A stretch of DNA of 23,201 nt from Candidatus Woesearchaeota archaeon (GTDB taxonomy: Archaea; Nanobdellota; Nanobdellia; Woesearchaeales; WJKL01). Location of the stretch: the NCBI GenBank assembly GCA_014729145.1, contig WJKL01000032.1:1-23201 (forward strand), written 5' to 3'. The notes beneath the pieces are model-generated. The model was given only the letters and a program-made list of their open reading frames with translations, did no database searches and had not been told where the DNA came from. The translations under genes were made by a program, and so were the position numbers. Position 1 is the stretch's first letter. The number at the start of each line of letters is the position of its first letter. Positions 14,819 through 21,705 of the stretch are shown here, in pieces.

Positions 14819-17419
14819 TTATTTCACATTATCAATTATTCTTTGGATATTCAATAATCCATCTTCGCTTTTTGAAACATCAATTCCATCTTCGCCGTAT
14901 TTGAATTGAACTATTTTTCCGCTTGCATCTCTTACAGTTTTGTCATATTCAACCTTCAGATCCTGCATAGCATTTGCCAGTCTCCTGTAAAGATATCCTG
15001 ATTTAGGTGTTCTCAAAGCTGTATCCATCAATGAATCTCTTCCAGTTATCGCACCGAAAAAGAATTCATGCGGCTCCAGCCCCCTTTTATATCCGTCTTT
15101 GATAAATCCTCTGGATCTGCTGCTTAAATCTCCTTTTTTGAATATGGACAATGTTCTTTCAAAATAACCTTTTCCTATCCTTTTTCCTCTCAAAGCCTGC
15201 TGTCCTACAACTGCAGCCATCTGAGCCAGGTTAAGCGGACCTCCTCTGCTTCCTGAATCACTCATTATGGAACTTCCTGTATTTTTGTCAAGATGCTCAG
15301 CAACGATATTTCCGCTTTCATTTCTTGCCTTGTTAAGCAGCTCTAATATCTTTAATTCCAGTGTCTCTTTCATAGTTCTTCCTGGAAATATCTCTAGCTT
15401 TCCCTGGTGATATAGGCTGATTAGGTTGTTTACCTCACTTTCAGCGTCATTCAATATCTTCCTGATCTTTGTTTTGGCAACTTCAGGAAGGTCTGTATCA
15501 GATAAAGCAGCAGTAAATCCATGTTTTGATAAATAAGTTGTTCCTAATTTGAATATCTTTCCAAGTATTTTTATAGCTGAATTTTCTCCATATTTCTTAT
15601 GGATGTTCCTCAACAACAATCCGCTTCCTTCTCCAAGATTATCCCGGTCCATAACACCTTTTATTAATTTTCCTTTCTTGATCAATACTTCTTTATCTCC
15701 TTCCTCATTTTCTGCTCTTGATTTTCCTTTAAATTCAAAATCTTCAGGAAGTACTACAGAAAATATCTCTTTTCCGCTAATCTTTTTCTTGTTTGGAAGT
15801 CTCGAAAAATCACTTATGCCTGCATCATGCAGTATGCTTACTGCTTCTTTTCTTGAGAAACTTTTTCTTTTAGTAAGAAGGTAATTTCCTGATATTGAGT
15901 CCTGTATACATCCAATTACACTTAATCCATATCTTGGAGATATCAATTGAGTCTGTACTTCCATCAGTATTTCAGCCTCAGCCCTTGCCTCTTCTGTCTG
16001 AGGTATATGAAGGTTCATCTCGTCACCATCAAAGTCAGCATTGTAAGGGTGGCATACTGCAGGATTAAGCCTGAATGTTTTTCCTTTCAGTACTCTGACC
16101 TTGTGGCACATCATGCTCATCCTATGCAGGCTTGGCTGCCTGTTGAATATTGCAATATCTCCGTCCATCAGCTGTCTTTCTACAATAAATCCAGGCTCCA
16201 TCTCTTCAAGCAGAGCCTCTTGGGTCTCTTCTGTAATCTTCTTTTTCTTTCCATCAGGCCTTATTATATAATTTGCTCCTGGATATTCCTCTGGCCCTCT
16301 TTTAACAAATTCCTTCAGATATTCAATATTCCATTCTGTGACAATTTCAGGAACAGAAAGTTTCATCGCAACTATCTTTGGCACACCAACTTCATTAAGT
16401 TTTATCATAGGGTCAGGGCTTATAACAGTTCTTGAACTGAAATTTGTTCTCTTTCCGGCTAAATTATGCCTTATCCTTCCTCCTTTGCTTTTTATCCTTT
16501 CAGTTATGGTCTTAAGAGGCTGGCCGCTTCTATGTCTTGCAGGAGGCAGCTGTGCTACATTATTGTTGAAAAATGTGGTTATATGGTATTGAAGAAGATC
16601 CCATAGGTCTTCTATTATTATCTCAGGAGCACCTGCATTGATATTCTCAAAAAGCCTTTGGTTTATCCTAACTATGTCTCCCAGCTTGTGAGTTAGGTCA
16701 TCTTCGCTTCTTTCTCCTGATTCAAGTGTGATAGAAGGCCTTATTGTTACTGGAGGGATAGGCATTACAGTTAGTATCATCCATTCAGGTCTCACATACC
16801 CAGGCTTCAATCCAAAAACAAACAGATCTTCGTCAGGTATCCTTTCCAGCCTTGTTCTTACTTCAATAGGGCTGATCTTCTTGTCATTTTCTAAAAAAGC
16901 AGTTGGCTTTTCAATTGAAATCTTTTTCTGCCTTGCCTTGCAGTAGGGGCATTTGTTTACAGTTTTTAGTTTTCTGATGATCTTCTTGACCTCATCTCTT
17001 CTTCCTTCCAATCCGCCCTCAATCTCAGCTTTGTCGAGTCTTGTTTTGTATCTGTTGACTCTGTCTTTTGGGATAAGCACCTTTCCGCATTCCTTGCATG
17101 TGCTTCTAAGAAGATCAAGAACAACTTTTATGAAACTGATATGCACTACAGGCCTTGCAAGTTCAATATAACCAAAATGACCGATACACTCTTTTAGCTT
17201 GCTTCCGCAGGTCTTACATCTCAATCCAGGGTCGATAACCCCTAATCTTATGTCCATCAAACCCCCGTCAACAGGGTATCCTTCTTTGTCATAAAGCTCA
17301 GGAGTAACGATCTTTGCAGTAGCCATCTTATTTATCAGTTGAGGGCTTGCTACCCCAAAAACAATGTTCTCTACTTTTTTATGTACATGTTCCTTGGTTA
17401 AATCTATTGCTTTTGCCAT
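14819..17419 (-). CDS. rpoA1: RNA polymerase subunit A' (Rpo1N)
   Basis: This 866-residue catalytic subunit half carries the Mg2+-binding active-site loop YNADFDGDEMNLH near residue 460, an N-terminal zinc site (CKTCGSKLKECIGHFGYIEL, about 59-78), a second Cys-rich zinc region (CKECGKVL, later CPYC) and conserved RHRSGQPLKTI and GKRTNFSSRTVISPDP clamp segments. No signs of degradation are seen. It lies in the fixed archaeal order B''-B'-A'-A'', 10 nt downstream of rpoB'. The A'/A'' split is general in archaea. Confidence 0.98.
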   Translation of the reverse strand: MAKAIDLTKEHVHKKVENIVFGVASPQLINKMATAKIVTPELYDKEGYPVDGGLMDIRLGVIDPGLRCKTCGSKLKECIGHFGYIELARPVVHISFIKVVLDLLRSTCKECGKVLIPKDRVNRYKTRLDKAEIEGGLEGRRDEVKKIIRKLKTVNKCPYCKARQKKISIEKPTAFLENDKKISPIEVRTRLERIPDEDLFVFGLKPGYVRPEWMILTVMPIPPVTIRPSITLESGERSEDDLTHKLGDIVRINQRLFENINAGAPEIIIEDLWDLLQYHITTFFNNNVAQLPPARHRSGQPLKTITERIKSKGGRIRHNLAGKRTNFSSRTVISPDPMIKLNEVGVPKIVAMKLSVPEIVTEWNIEYLKEFVKRGPEEYPGANYIIRPDGKKKKITEETQEALLEEMEPGFIVERQLMDGDIAIFNRQPSLHRMSMMCHKVRVLKGKTFRLNPAVCHPYNADFDGDEMNLHIPQTEEARAEAEILMEVQTQLISPRYGLSVIGCIQDSISGNYLLTKRKSFSRKEAVSILHDAGISDFSRLPNKKKISGKEIFSVVLPEDFEFKGKSRAENEEGDKEVLIKKGKLIKGVMDRDNLGEGSGLLLRNIHKKYGENSAIKILGKIFKLGTTYLSKHGFTAALSDTDLPEVAKTKIRKILNDAESEVNNLISLYHQGKLEIFPGRTMKETLELKILELLNKARNESGNIVAEHLDKNTGSSIMSDSGSRGGPLNLAQMAAVVGQQALRGKRIGKGYFERTLSIFKKGDLSSRSRGFIKDGYKRGLEPHEFFFGAITGRDSLMDTALRTPKSGYLYRRLANAMQDLKVEYDKTVRDASGKIVQFKYGEDGIDVSKSEDGLLNIQRIIDNVK

Positions 17420-17429
17420 TTTAATTCTT

Positions 17430-19235
17430 TTAATATTTATTTGCCAGTCCTAATTTAGGATAGACACATAATGATTTAAATTCGTCAAGTATAAGTTTAA
17501 AGGCATAACTCATCTCAATGTTTGATATCTCCACATTGTCTCCACAGATTGGACAATAGCTTCTGTTCTTATGGGAATCATAGATTGCGATAAGTCCGCA
17601 TTTCTCACATACAGGTACCCTTGTATTGTCTGAATCAAACCTTTCCTTCAGCAGCAGGCTTGCTCCATGGGCAACAAAAGTGTCCTTTTCCATCTCTCCA
17701 AGCCTCAATCCTCCCTCTTTGGCTCTTCCTTCAGTCGGCTGTCTTGTCAAAAGCTGTATAGGCCCTCTTGCTCTTGCATGCAATTTGTTTGCGACCATAT
17801 GCTTAAGTTTAAGATAATACATATTTCCTATGAATATCTTTGCCTTGTATGTTTCTCCTGTTCTTCCGTTATATAATGTTTCAACTCCGTTTTCTCTAAA
17901 CCCTAAAGAAAGAAGTTCTTTTCTTAGATCGGCTTCTTTCTCAGAATGGAAGATAGTTCCGTCAATATATCTTCCTGCTAAAGCACCTACTTTTCCCCCT
18001 ATAAGCTCGATCATATGTGATATGGTCATCCTGCTTGGGATACCATGAGGTGAAAATATCAAATCTGGAGTGATTCCGCTTGCACTGAAAGGCATATCTG
18101 TTTGGGGAACCAAAAGACCTATTACTCCTTTTTGTCCGTGCCTAGAAGTGAACTTATCTCCAATTTCAGGGATTCTTTGGTCTCTTATTCTCGCCTGCAC
18201 AAGTTTATTTCCTTCTTCATTTTCAGTTATAAGTACAAAATCAACAATTCCTTTTTCTCCATGGCTGACTGCAACAGAACTTTCTCTTCTTGTAGCAGCA
18301 GCAAGATTATATTCATCTAAACTGCTCAAAAATCTTGGCGGGCTTGTCTTTCCTATTATTACATCGCCTTCTGATATCTTTGCTTCAGGATATATTATCC
18401 CGTCATTCTCAAGCAGCCTGTAGTCTTTTTCGCTTTTATATCCTTTAACTTCCTTGTCAGGAACACCTATCTCATCCACAAGTCCTCCGCTGTATCTAAG
18501 TTCTTCAGCTACACTTGGTCTGTAATAGGTACTTCTTGCCAGCCCCCTGTCAACTGAACTTTTGTTTATCACTATGGCATCTTCCATGTTATATCCATCG
18601 TAACTCATAACTGCCACAATTATATTCTGCCCACTTGGATGATTCTGATCCCCATATATATCGTGCATCATCGTTCTTACTATCGGAGTCTGTGGGCTGT
18701 GAAGTAGATTAACATCCATATCCATCCTAACTAAATAATTTGCAGCATAAAATCCAAGCGCCTGCTTTTGATTTTTGCTTCCCATATTTACTCTTGGGGT
18801 TGGACTGTGGTTTGCAAAGGGCACAAGGCTTGCGCATAATCCAAGCATATCCATAGGAGATATCTCAAGGTGGGTGTGTTCTGTTCTTAGCTCTTTTTCA
18901 GTAAAAGCAACAAGGGCATTTTCTTCTTCAGCTGCATCTAAAAATTCGATGATCCCTTGTTTTACAAGGTCATTCCAGTTTAATTCTCCTTTTTCAAGCT
19001 GTTTAAGATGATTATCAGTAAGCATAGGAATTCCATCTTTTACTACTATCAAAGGCCTTACTGCTCTTCCTTCATTACTGTTTAATAAAATAGTATCTGC
19101 TTTTTCATCATATCCTACATTACAGTTAAAAGAGATGCTCCCTTTTCTTCTCTCGCTCTTGAACTGCTCGATAAATGTAATAGGGTCTTCTGCTTCTCCT
19201 ATATATTTTCCGTTTAGATATATCTCAGCAGTCAT
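17430..19235 (-). CDS. rpoB1: RNA polymerase subunit B' (Rpo2C)
   Basis: This 601-residue C-terminal part of the split second-largest subunit shows SYDGYNMEDAIVINKSSVDRG (catalytic fork region), HGQKGVIGLLVPQTDMPFS, GRTGE, and the C-terminal zinc ribbon CEKCGLIAIY ... CPICGD. The start ATG at 19235 overlaps the B'' stop by 4 nt (ATGA), indicating translational coupling of the two halves. The split of B into B' and B'' is typical for many euryarchaeal lineages. Confidence 0.97.
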   Translation of the reverse strand: MTAEIYLNGKYIGEAEDPITFIEQFKSERRKGSISFNCNVGYDEKADTILLNSNEGRAVRPLIVVKDGIPMLTDNHLKQLEKGELNWNDLVKQGIIEFLDAAEEENALVAFTEKELRTEHTHLEISPMDMLGLCASLVPFANHSPTPRVNMGSKNQKQALGFYAANYLVRMDMDVNLLHSPQTPIVRTMMHDIYGDQNHPSGQNIIVAVMSYDGYNMEDAIVINKSSVDRGLARSTYYRPSVAEELRYSGGLVDEIGVPDKEVKGYKSEKDYRLLENDGIIYPEAKISEGDVIIGKTSPPRFLSSLDEYNLAAATRRESSVAVSHGEKGIVDFVLITENEEGNKLVQARIRDQRIPEIGDKFTSRHGQKGVIGLLVPQTDMPFSASGITPDLIFSPHGIPSRMTISHMIELIGGKVGALAGRYIDGTIFHSEKEADLRKELLSLGFRENGVETLYNGRTGETYKAKIFIGNMYYLKLKHMVANKLHARARGPIQLLTRQPTEGRAKEGGLRLGEMEKDTFVAHGASLLLKERFDSDNTRVPVCEKCGLIAIYDSHKNRSYCPICGDNVEISNIEMSYAFKLILDEFKSLCVYPKLGLANKY

Positions 19236-20719
19236 CTTATGAGTTTTACCCCTCCTATCTGTTTAACTTGTTTGATAACTTCATCTTCACCTGCTTCCTG
19301 TGTTGTTTTACAGAGTAGAGAAAGATTTTTCCTTAATCCTATGTTTGTTCCTTCAGGTGTCTCAATAGGGCACAATCTTCCTAGGTGGGTGGCATGCAGC
19401 TCTCTTGCCTCAAAGTTTTCCTGTGATGCTGACAAAGGACTAACAACTCTCTGAAGATGGCTCATCATATCCAGGTAATTCAATCTTTGTATTCTCTGGC
19501 TGATACCTTTTCTTCCGCCTACCCAGTTACCAGTAGCCATAGAGCTGTATATCCTTGATGTTAGTAATTTTTCCCTGATTATTACCTTTATTGAAGGAAA
19601 TTTCCCTCTTTTGACAATTCTTTGAAAATTATAAAGCAGATCCCCTATCAATACCTTTAGATTCATCCTCAACAGATCAGCAAGCAGATCTCCGCTCAAT
19701 TTAAGCTTCTTGTTCATGTAATGATCTTTGTCATTTGTAGGCAGATTTTCATTAGAAACATCAATGAATCTTTTCACCATCTTGCACAGATTATAAGCTT
19801 TGAACATCCTGTCTTTTTTGTCAGTTCCCAGGTGAGGTAGCAGATATTTGTCAATTATGTCATTTATCCTTTCAAGCCTTATCTCTCTGGATTGGGTTAT
19901 ACCTATCTTTTTTGCAATCTTGTCAAGCGCATCTTCTTCACTTTTGATGTCTGTATATTTATACAGGTTAACCAGAATTTCATCATATTGTTTTTCTTCA
20001 GAAACAGCTTTCATTATTTCTTCATCCTTAACAAGGCCAAGCGCTTTTATGATCATTATCATCGGCACTCTTTTTACTCTTGTAAATGTAAGGTTTATTG
20101 TCCCATCTTTCATCTTTTCAATGGTGTGAGGTATCTTATATGCTCCTTTTTCAGAAAACATTTTTCCAAGATATTCACTTGGACCTGTGCTCGCTTTTTC
20201 TACAAGAAGGTTATTCGCTGCAAGGTCTTCAACATTGATAAGGACCTTTTCTGTCCCATTGATAATAAAATATCCGCCAGGATCGTTTGGATCTTCACCT
20301 TTCTCTATCAGTTTTTCTCTGTCCATATTACTAAGATGACAGAATTTACTCTTAAGCATGATAGGTATATTTCCTATCAATGTAGTGAAGCTTTCCCTCT
20401 GCACCCCATTGATGTGTGCCGAAACTTCAATATACATCGGAGCAGAATAAGATAACTTTCTAAGTCTTGCTTCTGCAGGATAGATTGCCCTTTTGCTTCC
20501 ATCAGCCTCAATAATTTCAGGCTTTGTAACCCATATCTTATCAAATTTTATCTTAAATTCATCAACATCGGGCGGGATGATAGTCGGTTCTATCTCTTTA
20601 TTTTCATCTACTATCTTCTGCAGTTCATTATCTATAAAATTATTAAAAGATTCAATAGTTGAATCAACAAAACTCTTTTCTTCAAAGTATTTTTTTATTA
20701 AGGTTTTATGCTTATTCAC
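19232..20719 (-). CDS. rpoB2: RNA polymerase subunit B'' (Rpo2N)
   Basis: This 495-residue N-terminal part of the split second-largest subunit includes GGYFIINGTEKVLINVEDLA (about 150-169), the fork and lobe regions, TGNWVGGRKGISQRI, LSASQENFEARELHATHLGRLCPIETPEGTNIG and LRKNLSLLC. The start is GTG at 20719 and overlaps the end of rpoH by 8 nt. Length is normal for archaeal B''. It has no upstream TATA of its own, so it depends on the rpoH transcript. Confidence 0.97.
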   Translation of the reverse strand: MNKHKTLIKKYFEEKSFVDSTIESFNNFIDNELQKIVDENKEIEPTIIPPDVDEFKIKFDKIWVTKPEIIEADGSKRAIYPAEARLRKLSYSAPMYIEVSAHINGVQRESFTTLIGNIPIMLKSKFCHLSNMDREKLIEKGEDPNDPGGYFIINGTEKVLINVEDLAANNLLVEKASTGPSEYLGKMFSEKGAYKIPHTIEKMKDGTINLTFTRVKRVPMIMIIKALGLVKDEEIMKAVSEEKQYDEILVNLYKYTDIKSEEDALDKIAKKIGITQSREIRLERINDIIDKYLLPHLGTDKKDRMFKAYNLCKMVKRFIDVSNENLPTNDKDHYMNKKLKLSGDLLADLLRMNLKVLIGDLLYNFQRIVKRGKFPSIKVIIREKLLTSRIYSSMATGNWVGGRKGISQRIQRLNYLDMMSHLQRVVSPLSASQENFEARELHATHLGRLCPIETPEGTNIGLRKNLSLLCKTTQEAGEDEVIKQVKQIGGVKLIR

Positions 20720-20963
20720 TTATTACTCCCCTGTAAAATACTGCTTTTCCTGCAGTTTCGCTTTTTCTTGTTATCTTGATTATGTCCCCTTCTTTAACAT
20801 TTAAGCTTTCAATAGCTGGGTCTTCTTTTGTTATTTTAGGCAGCTCCTTCAAAGAAACATTATATTTTTCCAGCATAGTCTTTTTTTCTTTTTCTGATAA
20901 TTTTTCATGTTTTGGAATCAGGACATGATTCTTAACATTTGATTTATTTTTTTTCTTTGCCAT
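20712..20963 (-). CDS. rpoH: RNA polymerase subunit H (Rpo5)
   Basis: This 83-residue first gene of the polymerase operon has the RpoH core: NHVLIPKHEKLSEKEKKTMLEKYNV, LPKITKEDPAIESLNVKEGDIIKITRKSETAGKAVFYRGV. It is a small assembly subunit at the polymerase jaw. It begins only 14 nt after the 3' end of tRNA-Lys. No Shine-Dalgarno site is visible and the nearest TATA-like element is inside the tRNA-Lys gene, so the transcript may begin within that tRNA or be a read-through from upstream. Confidence 0.95.
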   Translation of the reverse strand: MAKKKNKSNVKNHVLIPKHEKLSEKEKKTMLEKYNVSLKELPKITKEDPAIESLNVKEGDIIKITRKSETAGKAVFYRGVISE

Positions 20964-20991
20964 TTTTTATTATAAAGTGGGCCGGACGAGA

Positions 20992-21021
20992 CTTTCTTTT
21001 TAAGGCTTACGCCTTAGCCTA
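20992..21021 (-). other. tRNA-Lys intron 3, T loop (59/60), 30 nt
   Basis: It interrupts the T loop after TTCGAA and before T60. Inside it TAAGGC/GCCTTA closes a GTAA tetraloop. The central helix next to the T stem is imperfect (TTC/GAA plus a G·A mismatch), so splicing needs a broad-specificity endonuclease. Confidence 0.8.
20996..21004 (-). promoter_or_regulatory. Possible rpo-operon TATA element inside the tRNA-Lys T-loop intron
   Basis: Minus-strand CTTAAAAAG is centred near 21000, which would start transcription near 20974, about 11 nt before the rpoH ATG. It is the only TATA-like element at a usable distance. Read-through from the tRNA genes is the alternative. Confidence 0.3.
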
Positions 21022-21043
21022 TTCGAACTCGCGACCACTTGAT

Positions 21044-21057
21044 ATCTTTTAACAAAT
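21044..21057 (-). other. tRNA-Lys intron 2, anticodon loop (37/38), 14 nt
   Basis: Helix CTTT/AAAG has bulges TA|A and AT|A next to the anticodon stem CTTGA/TCAAG. The intron is very short, so the inner side is a loop (bulge-helix-loop). Confidence 0.9.
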
Positions 21058-21074
21058 TAAAAGTCAAGTGCTCT

Positions 21075-21110
21075 TTCCTGCTCGCGAGGCTCGGCTTTAC
21101 CTCGCCAAGT
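21075..21110 (-). other. tRNA-Lys intron 1, D loop (20/21), 36 nt
   Basis: Central helix CCTG/CAGG has bulges GT|A and AA|A, and an intronic GCGAGG/CCTCGC helix closes the other side: a full bulge-helix-bulge. Excision joins CCTGGT to AGAGC, giving the standard D loop AGCCTGGTA. Confidence 0.9.
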
Positions 21111-21131
21111 ACCAGGCTGAGCTACCGGCCC

Positions 21132-21154
21132 AAATGCGGAAACAAATCCGCTGA
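21132..21154. repeat. Short hairpin between tRNA-Asp and tRNA-Lys
   Basis: The 23-nt spacer contains GCGGA and TCCGC, a 5-bp perfect stem around a short loop. No oligo-T follows, so it looks more like a spacer or processing hairpin than a terminator, which supports co-transcription of the two tRNAs. Confidence 0.5.
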
Positions 21155-21168
21155 CGCCCTGGTCGGGA

Positions 21169-21213
21169 CAGTCAAACACAGCCCTTTTGATAAATTTTTT
21201 GGACTTGAAGTTT
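21169..21213 (-). other. tRNA-Asp intron 2, T loop (59/60), 45 nt
   Basis: It lies between TTCAAA and T60. TCA/TGA, with a T·C mismatch toward the T stem, forms the central helix with bulges AAA and TGT; AAC/GTT continues on the inner side. Confidence 0.75.
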
Positions 21214-21234
21214 TTTGAACCCGAGTTGAAGCCT

Positions 21235-21276
21235 TTATGCGAAGTAAAAAGACTTCTTTCAATCTTTCTACCATCA
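21235..21276 (-). other. tRNA-Asp intron 1, anticodon loop (37/38), 42 nt
   Basis: Excision restores the loop CTGTCGA. The helix next to the anticodon stem is short (TGT/GCA beside a C·T mismatch), a relaxed bulge-helix motif. Inside it GAAGT/ACTTC forms a hairpin. Confidence 0.75.
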
Positions 21277-21345
21277 CGACAGGGCTTCGTGCTAGGCCAG
21301 GCTACACTACCAGGGCTTTTTCCTCTCAAAAGCCTATTCGTCTAT

Positions 21346-21361
21346 CTATAAAATTATAAAA
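21346..21361 (-). promoter_or_regulatory. TATA region upstream of tRNA-Asp (and possibly Lys-rpo)
   Basis: Minus-strand TTTTATAATTTTATAG contains two overlapping TATA elements, about 34 and 41 nt before the mature tRNA-Asp 5' end, so a short leader must be removed by RNase P. Confidence 0.5.
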
Positions 21362-21462
21362 GCTTATTCAAGCTTCTTTTGACTATAGAAAGATGAATCA
21401 GGCATAGGGCTTGAATTTTTTCATTATTTATAAATCTTACTGATTTTTAAGGTATTTTAAAG

Positions 21463-21468
21463 AAAAAA
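21463..21468 (-). terminator. Oligo-T terminator of tRNA-Tyr
   Basis: A run of six T on the minus strand directly follows the tRNA-Tyr discriminator, as expected for archaeal RNA polymerase termination. The stretch 21364-21462 holds no recognisable gene. Confidence 0.5.
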
Positions 21469-21482
21469 TCCCTGTGGCCGGA

Positions 21483-21521
21483 CTTTCAAAACAAATGCAT
21501 TTTAAGATTATACATCTGATT
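21483..21521 (-). other. tRNA-Tyr intron 2, T loop (59/60), 39 nt
   Basis: The T stem GCTGG/CCGGC is followed by the four-pair helix TTCA/TGAA with bulges AA|A and AG|T, the expected geometry of an archaeal splice motif on its outer half. The inner half is mostly loop. Confidence 0.85.
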
Positions 21522-21543
21522 TTTGAACCAGCAACCTTTCGGT

Positions 21544-21600
21544 ATCAGCTGACTCATCTTCATCCAAGCAATTATTGCATAGTCAATGAGTGCTTTAAAG
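21544..21600 (-). other. tRNA-Tyr intron 1, anticodon loop (37/38), 57 nt
   Basis: Excision restores CTGTAGA. The central helix by this assignment is imperfect (C-G, T·T, G-C, T·G), but the intron folds on itself through ACTCAT/ATGAGT. Anticodon-loop introns are the usual position in archaeal tRNA-Tyr. Confidence 0.8.
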
Positions 21601-21660
21601 CTACAGCCGAACGCTCTGCCGTTGAGCTACACAGGGCTGAATAAAGAAATAAAAATAATT

Positions 21661-21670
21661 ATTTATAAAA
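21661..21670 (-). promoter_or_regulatory. TATA box of tRNA-Tyr
   Basis: Minus-strand TTTTATAAAT is centred about 29 nt before the mature tRNA-Tyr 5' end at 21636. Confidence 0.6.
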
Positions 21671-21705
21671 GTTGTGGAAATGGAAAATTTTTTTCTCTGA
21701 TAATC

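Larger units (their letters stand above)
20978..21131 (-). tRNA. tRNA-Lys (anticodon UUU) with three introns
   Basis: The 154-nt gene folds into a complete 74-nt tRNA after removal of introns at 21075-21110 (D loop, 20/21), 21044-21057 (anticodon loop, 37/38) and 20992-21021 (T loop, 59/60). Acceptor GGGCCGG/CCGGCCC, D stem GCTC/GAGC, anticodon stem CTTGA/TCAAG, anticodon loop CTTTTAA, T stem GCGAG/CTCGT and T loop TTCGAAT are all intact. Discriminator A73 is at 20978 and CCA is not encoded. The anticodon (TTT) lies at 21059-21061. The D-loop intron shows a textbook bulge-helix-bulge: CCTG/CAGG central helix with GTA and AAA bulges. The anticodon intron has CTTT/AAAG with TAA and ATA bulges. 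The gene lies directly upstream of rpoH. Confidence 0.93.
21155..21316 (-). tRNA. tRNA-Asp (anticodon GUC) with two introns
   Basis: The 162-nt gene gives a 75-nt tRNA after removing introns at 21235-21276 (anticodon loop, 37/38, 42 nt) and 21169-21213 (T loop, 59/60, 45 nt). Acceptor GCCCTGG/CCAGGGC, D stem GTGT/GCAC (with one G·T), anticodon stem AAGCC/GGCTT, loop CTGTCGA, T stem TCGGG/CCCGA and T loop TTCAAAT are intact. Discriminator G73, as expected for tRNA-Asp, is at 21155; CCA is not encoded. The anticodon GTC lies at 21278-21280. The 23-nt spacer to tRNA-Lys suggests one primary transcript. Confidence 0.92.
21469..21636 (-). tRNA. tRNA-Tyr (anticodon GUA) with two introns
   Basis: The 168-nt gene gives a 72-nt tRNA after removing introns at 21544-21600 (anticodon loop, 37/38, 57 nt) and 21483-21521 (T loop, 59/60, 39 nt). 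Acceptor CCCTGTG/CACAGGG (C1-G72, the archaeal tyrosine identity pair), D stem GCTC/GAGC, anticodon stem TTCGG/CCGAA, loop CTGTAGA, T stem GCTGG/CCGGC (one G·T) and T loop TTCAAAT are intact. Discriminator A73 is at 21469; CCA is not encoded. The anticodon lies at 21602-21604. Its own TATA box lies upstream and an oligo-T run follows, so it is probably a single-gene transcript. Confidence 0.92.

Noticed and set aside
19892..20455. A plus-strand open frame (187 residues) antisense to rpoB''
   Set aside because: Its composition (Phe, Tyr, Ile, Cys-rich) is typical of antisense frames, and the minus strand encodes conserved RpoB'' throughout.
21057..21329. A 90-residue open frame on the minus strand over the tRNA-Asp and tRNA-Lys genes
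   Set aside because: It covers complete intron-containing tRNA genes, has no ribosome-binding site, and its residues mirror tRNA stems. It is a shadow of RNA genes.
21364..21462. Another tRNA or small RNA between tRNA-Tyr and tRNA-Asp
   Set aside because: No T-arm consensus or acceptor pairing could be found on either strand; it holds only AT-rich promoter and spacer sequence.
20978..21636. The tRNAs as pseudogenes, since they look broken at first sight
   Set aside because: Excision at motif-defined borders gives exact cloverleaves with all stems intact and correct identity bases (C1-G72 for Tyr, G73 for Asp). Random decay would not keep these.
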